This document shows, piece after piece, positions 1-12,663 of a stretch of 64,000 nt of DNA. How positions within the stretch are numbered: position 1 is the first letter of the stretch; the number at the start of each line of letters is the position of its first letter. The notes beneath the pieces were generated by a model. That model was not told the DNA's origin. It saw nothing but the letters and a program-made list of their open reading frames with translations, and searched no databases. This stretch comes from Hygrophila difformis (lineage: Eukaryota > Streptophyta > Magnoliopsida > Lamiales > Acanthaceae). The stretch lies in assembly GCA_030278955.1 (NCBI GenBank), contig JAOANR010000013.1, positions 39,840,191-39,904,190 on the forward strand, written 5' to 3'. The position numbers and the translations under genes were made by a program.

Positions 1-339
1 AACATCTTTAAGGTCACAATCCATTTCTTTTGGTGTTGATAGTGCTGTCTTATTTATAATTAGATGCCAATTTGTCCACCTCCATCATTCCTGCACACAC
101 ACCACACATATCTTTCTTAAAGTCCTAGATGACTACCATTATTTTTGTTCTTTTTGAATTGAAGAATAGATTCATGAAATTGAGAACCGTACTTGTTTTA
201 AAACTGGAAATTTTAGTTGCATGAAAATGTAATTACAAATAATTGATCATAATTTTTTGAGATAAAATTCTTTATTGATTTTATCTTATACATGATCTTT
301 ATAACCGCTTTCTATTTAAGTAGTAATTTGTCGGAAACT
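1..339. other. AT-rich DNA, nothing recognised
   Basis: I see no coding potential, RNA gene or terminal repeat here. It lies upstream of the CACTA-type transposase fragment and may be the leader of that element. Confidence 0.4.
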
Positions 340-770
340 ATGGACCGCTCGTGGATGTATCAAAAGTATGATGAACGTGGATACATTTCGGAAGCATACA
401 TGAATGGTGTGTCGGGATTCATATAGCACTGTTTGTCGCATTATACACTAGATCGGTCAAATGGTGAAATAAGGTGTCCATGCAAACAGTGCAAGCATAA
501 GACAATGAAGCCTGTGGAGACCGTTAGAATGCACGTATTGATGAAGGGGTTTACTCCAGGTTATGAAACCTGGTATCATCACGGGGAAGAATACCCATTC
601 AGTGGTAATGATGACCCAGCAGACTTACTAGCTGGCAGGCGGAAAAGGAGAACAACTCGAACTGCTAGTGGTGGCAAGAACCACCAGCAGCGTATATATG
701 GTATTGGGTCGTTAGCTGATGACATTGCATTACCAAGGACTCGGAAGACTGCTCGACGTCCAGCTCCTCC
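340..770 (+). pseudogene. CACTA (En/Spm) transposase N-terminal fragment, Transpos_assoc domain
   Basis: Reading from ATG 340, the frame starts MDRSWMYQKYDERGYIS and continues through a cysteine-rich block (IRCPCKQCKHK) and a VRMHVLMKGFTPGYETWYHHGE segment. This is the layout of the transposase-associated domain at the N-terminus of plant CACTA transposases. An in-frame TAG at 424-426 (codon 29) interrupts the domain; the frame then stays open to about 828, but from ~771 it reads into retrotransposon leader sequence. The transposase core that normally follows is absent, so this is a truncated remnant. The domain call is by family resemblance. Confidence 0.75.
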
Positions 771-855
771 CTATATGTACCCCGCACACAACTCACAACC
801 TATGTCTACACAAATTTTAATAAGATAATAGAGCACACAGGCTCTGATACCACTC

Positions 856-3603
856 TGTAACGCCCCGAAAATTCAACCCTGATTTTCGGAAGCATTACCG
901 CTGTACTAACTATCCTAAACTAGTGGCCAGCTAATTTAAAACAGCTAGTACAAGACTGAGTAAACCTAAAGTGATCATCTGATTAATCCAGTTTAATGCA
1001 GAAGCTATAAATAAATTAAAAACACATAGGCACATAAAAATGTCACCCAATAATAATCAAATAAGGGTCCCAGCGACCCATCCAGGCTACAAGCCTCCCA
1101 AAAGCATACCAATATCTCAAACAGGGCTACCAGCCCAAAGCTGTAAATCACATAAGGCCACCGGCCGATAGTATGTAAATCCCAGGCTCACAGGCCTCAA
1201 CCAGCAGTAGTCCAAATACCAACCACAGATAGTCACATAGTATCACATTAGCATAATGAACGTGTCCTATATACTCCTATCTATGTGATCTCTCAATACC
1301 CCAAACCCGAATCATGCTCCAGCGCCTCCAGGATGATCTATAAAACAGACAATTGCAAGGGTCAGTGCAAGGTACTGAGCAAGAGTAGAAATAGCTGGGG
1401 AAGGGTAAACGATACTAGTATACAAAATAACAATGATGATATAATGACAAGGCATAATAAACAAATGAGTAAACATCACACCGTCCCATACCGGTGCTTC
1501 AACCACAAACATAAAATTTATGCAAACATCACACCGTCCCATACCGGTGCTTCAACCACAAACATACAATTTATGCAAGTGATGCATGGCCTAACATACA
1601 CCTATCTACCCTATATGTAAATGCAATGAATATGCCTAGCCGGCAACCTAAACCCGGGCGGTATGAACCCACGGGTGAGGATATCATCAACTCCAACCCG
1701 TTACAGGGTAACATACACCATCCCCACAGGGACCACAGGCATCACAGCCCAATCACAGGCATAACAGCCAAATCACAGGCATCGCAGCCAAATCACAGGC
1801 ATCACAACCTAATAATCACCCCGTAGGGCCATCGAGACTCAACAACACCGGTAAAGGCTGCCCGATCAGACATTTCCAATATGTCCATCCATTCATAATG
1901 CAATACCATGCATTATAATAACCAGCCCAAAAGGGCTAACAGGAATAACAACCAATAATCCACCCCGCAGGGTCACCGGGACTCAACAACACCGGTAAAG
2001 GCTGTCCGATCAGACATTTCCAATATGTTCGTCATCTCATAATGCAATATCATGCATTATAATAACCACCCCAAAAGGGTAACAGATATAACAGTCAATA
2101 ATACACCCCGCAGGGCCATCGGGACTCAACAACACCTGTGAAGGTTGCCCGATCTTTCATAAACATCATAACAACCCATCGGGTTAATAACCGTCAATTC
2201 CAATGCAATAACATGCATATGAAAATACAGTGATATTCAAGCACCTACACACTAGGTTCGCATGCTTCTCAACATATAAGGAATTCAATACATAGCCCCC
2301 TAGGCTAAGGCATTAATGATATAATAATTCAACAGTTTCCCTAAGCAATTCAACAACCCCCACGGGCCAATTGATTAACCCACGGTTTACCAATAACATT
2401 TGGGGAAGTCATAACAATAATTGGTGCAAAGAAAACCTATAATCAAAATCGCACAAAAAGGGGCCAAACAGGGCATTCCTGCACTCACTACGCACCCGCG
2501 CGCGTAAAACGCGTGACATACGCAGCCCAGTACTGTAGCGATTACTGTAGTAACTACTGTAGCGAGTTACTGTAGTAACTACTGTATCGAGTGACTGCGG
2601 TAACTACTGTACAAGTTACTGCGGTAGTTACTGTTCAAATTACCGTGGTAATTACTGTTCAAATTACCATGGTAATTACCATGGTAATTACTGTAGCGAG
2701 TTACTGCGGTAATTGCATGAGTTACCGCGGTAACTACTGTAGCACTACTGTACCGGTACTATAGCACCGGGCAGAATTGCTGCCATGGCTGTTTTTGGCC
2801 ATTTTTAGCCATCTCCACCCCCATTTTAGCTATTCACTACCCTTGCCTTGGTTATGGAAGATCCAAGCTCCAAATTCTTCAAGGATTTAGCCTCCAAAGC
2901 TTCAATTCCAAGCTACAAAACAAGATCAAACTCCAAGATTATCAAGAATTCTTCCAACATAAACTCAAAACAAGCTACAACTTCAAGTCAAACCCCAACA
3001 AGAGCAAGCCAAGTTGTTTACCTCAATTCCCACAACAAGATTATAGTTCTCAAACAAGCATCAAGCTTCAATACAAGCCGATCTACAAGAATTTTAACAC
3101 ACAAAACTCATTTTCATCACCAACAAAATTCCCTCCAAAAACCACTTCAAACTTCATAAAAACATGAATTGGATGATGGAAATTACTTACCTTAGATAGT
3201 ATAGTGAATCGCCCAACCAATTTTGCTCCCAAAACTCCAATTTCTCAAGAAATGGATGACCCCTAATTTTGCTATTGCATAGTGACGGGAATGGAGAAGT
3301 GTTTGAGAAAGAAACGGGTCTCTAAATCCCATTTTTCAATTTTTTAAACTCAATTATTGCCCCGGGCCGGGCGATGGTTGCAGGTCGGGCTAGTAAGTGG
3401 GTTGGGCTCCTTTGTCTTGACCCAATTCTACCTCATTCCATTTATTTGAGCACTTTGGCTCTTATTAACTTGTGGATTTGCTACCCACTTATACTTCCAC
3501 TTCAATCCAAAAACTCTCTTACACAATAATTCATATTATTTATCTTTATTAATTAACCGTAACTAATTAAATTAATTATGCGTTAATTAATCGGGATGTT
3601 ACA
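856..3603 (-). repeat. 3' LTR of the 856-9578 gypsy element
   Basis: 2748 bp, TG...CA ends. Internal tandem repeats include a short 'caggcatcacagcc' array (~1735-1812) and about three units of ~140 bp built around 'gactcaacaacaccggtaaa' (~1817-2150). Compared with the other LTR it has an extra tandem copy of about 70 bp near 1491-1590. The 85 bp just outside its left end (771-855) is the element's own leader, including a second primer-binding site at 841-852. Confidence 0.88.
2515..2765. repeat. Palindromic GTTACTG/GGTAACT minisatellite in LTR
   Basis: Roughly 25-bp degenerate units alternate 'agttactg' and 'gtaactactgta'. Several are perfect or near-perfect palindromes, for example AGTTACCGCGGTAACT. 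The same array recurs in the other LTR at about 8455-8710. Confidence 0.7.
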
Positions 3604-6600
3604 ATCTCTCCCCCTTAGGATCATTTCGTCCCCGAAATGCATAATTGTTCACGTGAATAATCAATGGGAAAAATGTTACTTCATTATGAAGAAGTAAAAA
3701 TTAAAGTCTGGCTACTTCAGTTTCATATGCTCCCCAGTTTCTCCAAGTAGCACATTCAGCTCCGTGTCTAGACCACAACACCTTAACCATCATCATGGTT
3801 TTATTCCTCGGAACCACATCATTTGTATCCATCACCCGATCTGGAACTCCTCGAACTTAAGACTAGCATCCAATTCAACTTTATCAAGCTGAATGATCTT
3901 ATCTGGATCAGACAAAAACTTCCTAAGTTGGGAAGTATGGTATGGAATACATCATGGGCTCGACCCACTTCTGCTGGCAAAGCCAACATATACGTCACTT
4001 TTCCAACCATCTCAACAATCTCATAGGATCCAATATATCTCAGAGTCGGCTTGGCTTCTTACCAAATCGTTGTACCCCTTTCATAGGCAATACCTATAAC
4101 AACACAAAATCACTAACCTCAAGCTCCACATGGCGATGAGCTAAATCAGCATAGCTCTTTTGTCGGTCATGAGCTTCTTTCATCCGATCCCTTTGATTCT
4201 CATTAACACATTAATCTGCTCAATTACCCCAGGACCCATATTTACCGGATCTGCTAGATCATTCCAGCACAAGTGACTCATGAACTTCCTCCTATACCGT
4301 GCCACTAGATTTCCAAAACATGAACTACCGCTGCCGTCATCAAATCATGCGTCGGTAGTTCTACTGATTATATTCTCATTATGTATTAACACACCATCCA
4401 AACCTTTAAGTGAGGTGTTGGTCAAAACTTCATACTCACCTGACTCATCAGGTAGAGTCAATACAAGTGTCTTTGTCATTTCATTCTTCCAAATTTTGAA
4501 CGCTTGCTCACAATCATCATCCTATCTAAATCTGACATCGTTACACAACTATATCATCAGAGGTCTAGCAATGCTAGAAAATCCCTCGATACCTACTGTA
4601 GTAACCAACAAGATCCAAGAAACTTCGGATCTTCCCCACATTCTTCGGGACTTGCCATTTAAATACAGCTTTTACCTTAGCAGGATCAACATACATACTA
4701 TTACCGGAAATAATATGCCCCGGAAAAGACACATTCTCCAACCAAAATTCACATTTGGAGAGTTTAGCATACAGCTTATGCTCTCACAATGTATTCAAAA
4801 CTGTTCTCAAGTGACCCGCGTGTGCCTCACGCGTTGGCGAATAAACCATAATATCATCTATGAACACAACCTCGCACACGGCCAACAGGGGATGTAATAC
4901 CCTATACATTAGATCGATGAAGATCGCTAGTGCGTTAGTCAAACAAAAAGACATGACCGGGAATTCAAATGTCCTCAACGAGTCCTGAAAACTGTCTTAG
5001 GCCTATCCGCCTCCGCCACCCTTATCTGATGGTAGCCCAATCTCAATCAATCTTACTAAAAATACTGGCCTCTCTCAACTAATCAAATAGATCCCCAATC
5101 CGAGGTAAAGGATACTTGTTTTTCCCGTGATTCAATTCAATTCTCTGTAATTCGATGCACATCCTCATCGACCCATCATTCTTCTAAACAAACAAAACAG
5201 GAGCTCCTTAAGGCGAGCTACTCGGCTAAATATACATGGTAAGCTCATTCAATTGATCCTTCAACTCCTTCAGTTCACATGAGTCATATGGTAAGGAGCC
5301 TTAGAAATATGAGCTGCATCAGGCATCAACTCAATAGTAAAATCAATCTCCCGAGCAGATGGGAGACCATGAATTTCGTCGGGAAATACATCCCCGAACT
5401 CAGAGACAACAGGGACACTCGAAGCAGCAGGAACCTCTGCTCGAAGATCCCTCATGTGCCACAGGGAAAGAGAACAACCCCCCTGCGCATCAGGTCACAC
5501 AACAAAGCAACAGAAACCACACCAATAACAGGTGGAATCAACGGATGTCGATAAGAAACACAGTTACCCAAAGAATCCAAAAAGGATATTCGTGGAACAC
5601 CACAATCAATCACAGCACGATGGCAAACAGCCAATCCATGCCCAATAGTACGTCAAAACCAGCCGGGCTAAAGACCACCAGGTCAGCCCTGAATTTGCGA
5701 CTCTCGATGCTCAACACGGCATCTTGCAACAAATGATCACTTCGAATATTATCACCCGAAGGTAAAGAAACAAGCATCTGGTAGGGCGCCAACGGTCCTA
5801 CTCCATGCTCTCGCACAAATCGCAAAGCCACTAAAGAACACGAGGCTTCTGAATCGCACAGTACTAAGGCAGAAGGATTCGCAGCAGTAGTAGCATTTAC
5901 TCCATGCTTACGAATGAAATTTAGTCTCAAATGAACATAAGACTCCAGAATCAAACACAATAACAGCAACACAAAATGCAACATAAATAATTCCCATATC
6001 AGGGAAACGGGTTTATCTCTCAACCAGAGAGTCAAGAAGAAACACATATGATACATGAATGACACACATGCCAAAACGTTATCCAATCAACGTAACTTTT
6101 CCATCACATAAAGACAACATACTAGGAAGTCCCATAGTTCGGACTCGCCCCAGTGATATCGGCCCCCTTCACGTTACCGATCTTTCTACGCAGAACAGTC
6201 ACCTTGCCTCGTCTCAGGCGACAGACATTCAACGCTTCGAGAACCATATAATGTTCTATTGATTGACCCAGTGTCAATTCTATGCCACTTCATATCATTA
6301 TTCTTTTTAACCAAATCCGACTATACCCTCACTGGCATTGCCTCGAAATGGTTTCCACCATCCTTCGCATGCAGGTGGACTGCAAATATCTATATCACCC
6401 TAGTGGGTTATCGCACAATTGAGACTTTCTCAGTACCCTATCTCACTCTCGAGGGTACGTCAAACCCATCTGTACACCATTCAACAGATTGATCCTGCTT
6501 GGATCGCCATTCGAATAGCCCAGGCTTCCACGAGGCTTTTCCAAACTATTCAGTCAACTTAGATTAGAACATCAACAAACAATGTTAGCAGAAATCACCA

Positions 6601-6873
6601 ATCATATACAAAGCAGTATATATAAATGACAAAATTAAATAAACGGTCAAAAGTCATTCATAGTTATCAATAACTGTGAGATAACAAGGATCCTGACTGG
6701 AGTACCACGGTTCCCTCACAGTTCCCCAACTGTGAATTAACCTGGTGTGCGCAGAAATAATCAGATATAATAAAAATAAAATTCAATGCTATATGTACCC
6801 CGCACACAACTCACAACCTATGTCTACACAAATTTTAATAAGATAATAGAGCATACAGGCTCTGATACCACTC
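3604..6873 (-). pseudogene. Gypsy gag-pol relic
   Basis: Read on the minus strand, recognisable pieces appear in normal pol order but in different frames. A retropepsin-like stretch lies in 5610-6086 (VLCDSEASCS...VLLGMDWL; the usual D-S-G triad reads D-S-E). The start of reverse transcriptase is in 5270-5455 (EFGDVFPDEIHGLPSAREID). The RT palm is in 4784-4978, with FIDDIMVYS at the catalytic site. Integrase C-terminal remnants lie near 4140-4200 and 3819-4010 (GKVTYMLALPAEVGRAHDVFH). RNase H and the integrase core are missing or unrecognisable, and gag (about 6100-6790) is only a trace. It cannot make a working polyprotein. Confidence 0.75.
6859..6870 (-). other. Primer-binding site (tRNA-iMet)
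   Basis: On the minus strand this reads TGGTATCAGAGC, placed three bases after the end of the 5' LTR. Confidence 0.85.
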
Positions 6874-9578
6874 TGTAACGCCCCGAAAATTCAACCCTGA
6901 TTTTCGGAAGCATTACCGCTGTACTAACTATCCTAAACTAGTGGCCAGCTAATTTAAAACAGCTAGTACAAGACTGAGTAAACCTAAAGTGATCATCTGA
7001 TTAATCCAGTTAAATGCAGAAGCTATAAATAAATTAAAAACACATAGGCACATAAAAATGTCACCCAATAATAATCAAATAACGGTTCCAGCGACCCATC
7101 CAGGCTACAAGCCTCCCAACAGCATACCAATATCTCAAACAGGGCTACCAGCCCAAAGCTGTAAATCACATAAGGCCACTGGCCGATAGTATGTAAATCC
7201 CAGGCTCACAGGCCTCAACCAGCAGTAGTCCAAATACCAACCAGAGATAGTCACATAGTATCACATTAGCATAATGAACATGTCCTATATACTCCTATCT
7301 ATGTGATCTCTCAATACCCCAAACCCGAATCATGCTCCAGCGCCTCCAGGATGATCTATAAAACAGACAATTGCAAGGGTCAGTGCAAGGTACTGAGCAA
7401 GAGTAGAAATAGATGGGGAAGGGTAAACGATACTAGTATACAAAATAACAATGATGATATAATGACAAGGCATAATAAACAAATGAGTAAACATCACACC
7501 GTCCCAAGTGATGCATGGCCTAACATACACCTATCTATCCTATATGTAAATGCAATGAATATGCCTAGCCGGCAACCTAAACCCGGGCGGTATGAACCCA
7601 CGGGTGAGGATATTATCAACTCCAACCCGTTACAGGGTAACATACACCATCCCCGCAGGGACCACAGGCATCACAGCCCAATCACAGGCATAACAGCCAA
7701 ATCACAGGCATCGCAGCCAAATCATAGGCATCACAGCCTAATAATCACCCCGTAGGGCCATCTGGACTCAACAACACCGGTAAAGGCTGCCCGATCAGAC
7801 ATTTCCAATATGTCCATCCATTCATAATGCAATACCATGCATTATAATAACCAGCCAAAAAGGGCCAACAGGAATAACAACCAATAATCCACCCCGCAGG
7901 GTCACCGGGACTCAACAACACCGGTAAAGGCTGCCCGATCAGACATTTCCAATATGTTCGTCATCTCATAATGCAATATCATGCATTATAATAACCACCC
8001 CAAAAGAGTAACAGATATAACAGTCAATAATACACCCCGCAGGGCCATCGGGACTCAACAAAACCTGTGAAGGTTGCCCGATCTTTCATAAACATCATAA
8101 CAACCCATCGGGTTAATAACCGTCAATTCCAATGCAATAACATGCATATAACAATACAGTGATATTCAAGCACCTACACACTAGGTTCGCATGCTTCTCA
8201 ACATATAAGGAATTCAATACATAGCCCCCTAGGCTAAGGCATTAATGATATGATAATTCAACAATTTCCCTAAGCAATTCAACAACCCCCACGGGCCAAT
8301 TGATTAACCCACGGTTTACCAATAACATTTGGGGAAGTCATAACAATAATTGGTGCAAAGAAAACCTATAATCAAAATCGCACAAAAAGGGGCCAAACAG
8401 GGCATTCCTGCGCTCACCACGCACCCGCGCGCGTAAAAAGCGTGACATACGCAGCCCAGTACTGTAGCGATTACTGTAGTAACTACTGTAGCGAGTTACT
8501 GTAGTAACTACTGTAGCGAGTTACTGCGGTAACTACTGTACAAGTTACTGCGGTAGTTACTGTTCAAATTACCGTGGTAATTACTGTTCAAATTACCATG
8601 GTAATTACTGTGCGAATTACCGTGGTAATTACTGTGGCGAGTTACTGCGGTAACTGCACGAGTTACCGCGATAACTACTGTAGCACTACTGTACCGGTAC
8701 TGTAGCACCGGGCAGAATTGCTGCCATGGCTGTTTTTGGCCATTTTTACCCATCTCCACCCCCATTTTAGCTATTCACTACCCTTGCCTTGGTTATGGAA
8801 GATCCAAGCTCCAAATTCTTCAAAGATTTAGCCTTCAAAGCTTCAATTCCAAGCTACAAAACAAGATCAAACTCCAAGATTATCAAGAATTCTTCCAACA
8901 CAAGAATTCTTCCAACACAAGAATTCTTCCAACATAAACTCAAAACAAGCTACAACTTCAAGTCAAACCCCAACAAGAGCAAGCCAAGTTGTTTACATCA
9001 ATTCCCACAACAAGATTATAGTTCTCAAACAAGCATCAAGCTTCAATACAAGCCGATCTACAAGAATTTTAACACACAAAACTCATTTTCATCACCAACA
9101 AAATCCCCTCCAAAAACCACTTCAAACTTCATAAAAACATGAATTGGATGATGGAAATTACTTACCTTAGATAGTATAGTGAATCCCCCAACCAATTTTG
9201 CTCCCAAAACTCCAATTTCTCTAGAAATGGATGACCCCTAATTTTGCTATTGCATAGTGACGGGAATGGAGAAGTGTTTGAGAAAGAAACGGGTCTCTAA
9301 ATCCCATTTTTCAATTTTTTAAACTCAATTATTACCCCGGGCCGGGCCATGGTTGCAGGCCGGGCTAGTAAGTGGGTTGGGCTCCTTTGTCTTGACCCAA
9401 TTCTACCTCATTCCATTTATTTGAGCACTTTGGCTCTTATTAACTTGTGGATTTGCTACCCACTTATACTTCTACTTCAATCCAAAAACTCTCTTACACA
9501 ATAATTCATATTATTTATCTTTATTAATTAACCATAACTAATTAAATTAATTATGCATTAATTAATCGGGATGTTACA
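6874..9578 (-). repeat. 5' LTR of the 856-9578 gypsy element
   Basis: 2705 bp, colinear with 856-3603 apart from scattered substitutions and indels. It carries its own extra tandem copies of 'cacaagaattcttccaa' near 8900-8935, absent from the other LTR. Its right end abuts the coding sequence of the MULE-L Ulp1 protease. Confidence 0.88.
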
Positions 9579-10068
9579 TCGGATGATACAGGAAGGAGTG
9601 CAGGAGACCCGATACTATGTTGTCCCGGTGCACGATGGGAAGTACGCTCACTGGCATCTTCTAATCATTGATTTGAAAATGAAGAAGATATGGGCAAGGG
9701 ACCCTTTCAAGGTGAGGCGTTCGAAAACAGGAATGGATCGAGTGGTAAGTTAAATTCTATATGTACCAATATATTGTTTTACATTACAGCCTAAGGGAAA
9801 ATCAGTGTGATAATGTGAATGTTAACCCAACAAATTTTGCCAGGCAATGTTCTTCATCGGATGGCTGCAGCGAAATTTATTTGAAGTAGATCCGACGGTG
9901 AGGCCTGTGGCGGGGTGCCGGCAGCAGGAACCCCAATCCAATGACTGTGGTGCGTTTGTATGCCTTTGGTGCGAGGCATATTTACGTGATGATGCTGACT
10001 TCTGGAAGTACGAAAGTTCTGTGGATATTTTAGCAAAGATTTATGGACTAGATTTCCAAGACTTTTAG
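9579..10068 (+). pseudogene. Ulp1-type (C48) protease, C-terminal catalytic part, MULE-L
   Basis: Two exon-like blocks survive. Block 1 (9579-~9750) carries RMIQEGVQETRYYVVPVHD and HWHLLIID; block 2 (~9845-10068) carries GWLQRNLFEVDP and QEPQSNDCGAFVCLWC. The probable catalytic His (HW), Asp (ARDPF) and Cys (DCG) are all present, with the oxyanion Gln upstream of DCG. Exon 1 ends at a GTAAGT donor (MDRV/gtaagt) and exon 2 starts after CAG. The N-terminal two thirds are removed by the retrotransposon at 9578. The extreme C-terminus differs from the MULE-R protein after SSVDI. Such proteases cleave SUMO-like proteins; activity here is not expected because of truncation. Confidence 0.8.
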
Positions 10069-11100
10069 AATGTTGTTTCGACACTCGTTGCTTGTTTTCC
10101 CGTGAATTTTAAAATGTGCAAAGCAACACCACATGTAGCTGTCCGAGTTAATTGAGAATGGGAAGTAACTGATTTCTTCATGTTTATTGAGAATGCCATG
10201 GTGTTGAGAAAACTGGTGCATTATTGAAAGAACGACAGGTTCTGCATTTTGGCTTAGACAAAAGAATGAACCAAATTGTTCGAGTATGGCATTTAATAAG
10301 AAGTATATGTCGTCTATGGGCCGAGTATAAGAGAAGCCCAATACACATGACCCAATACAAAAAAATAGAATAAGCCAGTAGCCTGTACCCAATTGCACCT
10401 ATTTCCTCCTGCCTCTGCCTGAACTAGATTCAACACACCCATCAACATCCCAAGTAATGACCAACAAAACAGGGCATTACACAATGCCTGGAATGTTAAA
10501 GTCTGGATTTTGCTTTTTCATTTGGTAAATAGGCATAGTATCCAAGTTCTCACAGACCTGCCCTGCCCACCATAACGTGGTCCCCTTGTCACATTGACAA
10601 AAATTTACCCGAACAATAAGCACTAAATGATTGGATGTAGCTAACAAATATTCTCATATTTGAGACAGTACCCAATTTGGAAAGCATTAAAGAAGAAGTT
10701 GTTTGGGGTCCATATGGAAACACCATAAATAGAACTGAAGATAATAAAACAAAGTTCATTAATGCGTAGATTCCACTGTCATCCATTACAACTTATAACA
10801 TATATAGACATTCATTACAAAAGTGGGTTTATATCACCCCTAATATGTCAGCACCACTAGACAAGGATAACAAATCCAAACCTTAAACAAACCCAGTGGA
10901 AATAATAAACTGCTAGGTCTTCAGAACACATTGAAACTACACCATCTTCAAACCAACCCATCAAAATGAACCCAGCATCATCTTCTTCAAAATTCCATTA
11001 CAAAATTTGTTTAAAACACTACTGGTCTTTCAATTTTCACAAAAAATATGGATGGCAGTGGGAAACCTACGAAATTTCTTACCAACGGGCTTGGAATCGG
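10069..11100. other. Intergenic DNA between Ulp1 and small ORF in MULE-L
   Basis: No gene seen. About 10590-10920 aligns in inverse orientation with 23560-23760 of MULE-R, which follows the small membrane ORF there, so it is probably 3' flank of that ORF. Confidence 0.55.
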
Positions 11101-11320
11101 GTGAAGGCCGAGCGGAGGAAGAACTCGACGAAACCCTCTCCGTCGGATGATTCCTTGCTTGCGAACAGTAGGCCTAAGGCGAGAACACCCAATGGGAGCA
11201 TGATTCCCGCGAACGCCGAGAACGCCGGACGTGGTTGGGCTAGCCGGAGAGCCCTAATTTCTTCCCGGAGAAGTTCGAGCTCGCGGTTCCGGACGCTGTC
11301 GGTGGTGAGGACGTGAATAT
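11101..11320 (-). pseudogene. Small one-helix membrane ORF, MULE-L copy (5' damaged)
   Basis: On the minus strand about 72 codons align without gaps to residues 40-113 of the MULE-R ORF at 22999-23340: NRELELLREEIRALRLAQ, a hydrophobic stretch (FAGIMLPLGVLALGLLFA), an acidic turn, then FVEFFLRSAFTRFQARW and a stop. By hand count 18 codons differ silently and 19 by replacement, mostly conservative. Upstream of the first aligned codons a 1-nt deletion breaks the frame and the N-terminal ~39 residues are not recognisable, so this copy is probably inactive. Confidence 0.65.
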
Positions 11321-11759
11321 AATGGTCCTATCATTTGGAGTTCACATAACACGTTTTACTATGCCATACAAAACAACATGAAAGCGTAACTCACCCGAAT
11401 GCTTTGTTCTCAGTACATTTCGGCATAACTCCAATATAGTCATAGGAAGTATAATGGACCTAAACGTACTCACATGATTACAATTTAGGAACCCTAAACC
11501 ATAGTGAATGGTTCTGCGAATACGTCGTCATAAGCATTATGTGTTACTAGTGCGACAATGCTTTACCCATTGTTACCCTATATAACCAAATTGTTTACTT
11601 ATTGTATGAATGCAATCACATGACTAAATGCAATCACATATTAGACTTTTTTCTCAATACAAGTGGAAAATAACTTGTGCATAAGATCATTGGATGCGTT
11701 CCTAGCCCCCATCATCACTCATTTTTTCCCTTTAATCGAAAAGTTTACTTAACATATTT

Positions 11760-12250
11760 TCAGTGTACCGAAATTTCTGAATCAAATACCAAAATCATTC
11801 CTGTATGAAATTAACTTGTCGTGAGATACACTAAAATCACTTCCCAAAACAATGGATACGTTATACTTTGCCTACTTAGTTACATGCAACGAATCACTCA
11901 TTACATACAATGAACTCAGTTTCCCAAACAATGGACCAGATGAAATATTACGTACGTACTTACATCCACTGAGTGGCTGATAACATACATTGAAGTAAGT
12001 GTCTGAAACAATGGACAAATTAAATAATATTATACTCTACATACTTAGTTACATGCAAAGAAGTGGTCAATATTTACACTGAAATCAGTTTAAAAAACAA
12101 TGGATAAAGTAAACAATATACTCTACGTGCATAGATACAAGGGATGAACTGGTCATTATATACACTGAAATCATTTTCTGAAACAATGGACAACTTAACA
12201 CATATACTGTAATTACTTAATTACATGCAGTATCTACACACTTGAATTTG
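11760..12250. repeat. Degenerate ~100-bp minisatellite of MULE-L
   Basis: Repeating blocks read 'acactgaaatca', then 'gaaacaatgga', then 'tactctacatacttagtta', then 'catgcaa'. At least four units are visible. The reverse complement of the same unit forms the array at 20770-21420 in MULE-R. Confidence 0.7.
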
Positions 12251-12663
12251 CAGCAACTTGGCCAACTTTTGATTCAACACAAACTTTGTTCACACTACTT
12301 TACGCCTGTATGTCAAGGCACATGCTTCCCGTTGTTCGAATATGGTACATAAAATTTTACATTTGTACTATAAACCAAAACAAGCATTTCCTGCAACCAA
12401 CCGGACAACAAAAACACTATATTTCAGAAGAGAACTGGTAATCAAATTCCACTACTTGGTTTCATTCAGGTTGTTCCCTAAATACAATATTATAGTACTC
12501 CCCCATTACAAACTTCATCGTCCTCATACACATAGTACTAAATAATGCCTACAATCAAGTACCCGTATATGAGGCAATCAAAATTGGGTACCAAATTACA
12601 GTCTCATTTTATATAAGGTTATAATAGTCAAGCGCTTCCCAAAACAGACCATCCCAAATGTTC

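Larger units (their letters stand above)
856..9578 (-). mobile_element. Ty3/gypsy LTR retrotransposon, decayed, two ~2.7 kb LTRs
   Basis: Two long direct repeats (856-3603 and 6874-9578) begin TGTAACGCCCCG and end GGGATGTTACA. Just left of the right LTR, 6859-6870 is the reverse complement of TGGTATCAGAGC, the primer-binding site for initiator tRNA-Met. Just right of the left LTR, ~3604-3620 gives a purine tract (AAGGGGGAGAGAT) on the minus strand. Both place the element on the minus strand, with its 5' LTR at 6874-9578. The internal region is 3.27 kb and heavily mutated. It separates MULE-L from unrelated DNA on the left, and no target-site duplication is visible at its two ends. Confidence 0.88.

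Noticed and set aside
1733..1815. CRISPR-like short repeats
   Set aside because: Units are contiguous and degenerate within a plant LTR; no spacers.
4280..4897. Plus-strand ORF of 205 codons
   Set aside because: Antisense to decayed gypsy RT on the minus strand.
10966..11316. Plus-strand ORF of 116 codons
   Set aside because: Shadow of the small membrane ORF on the opposite strand.
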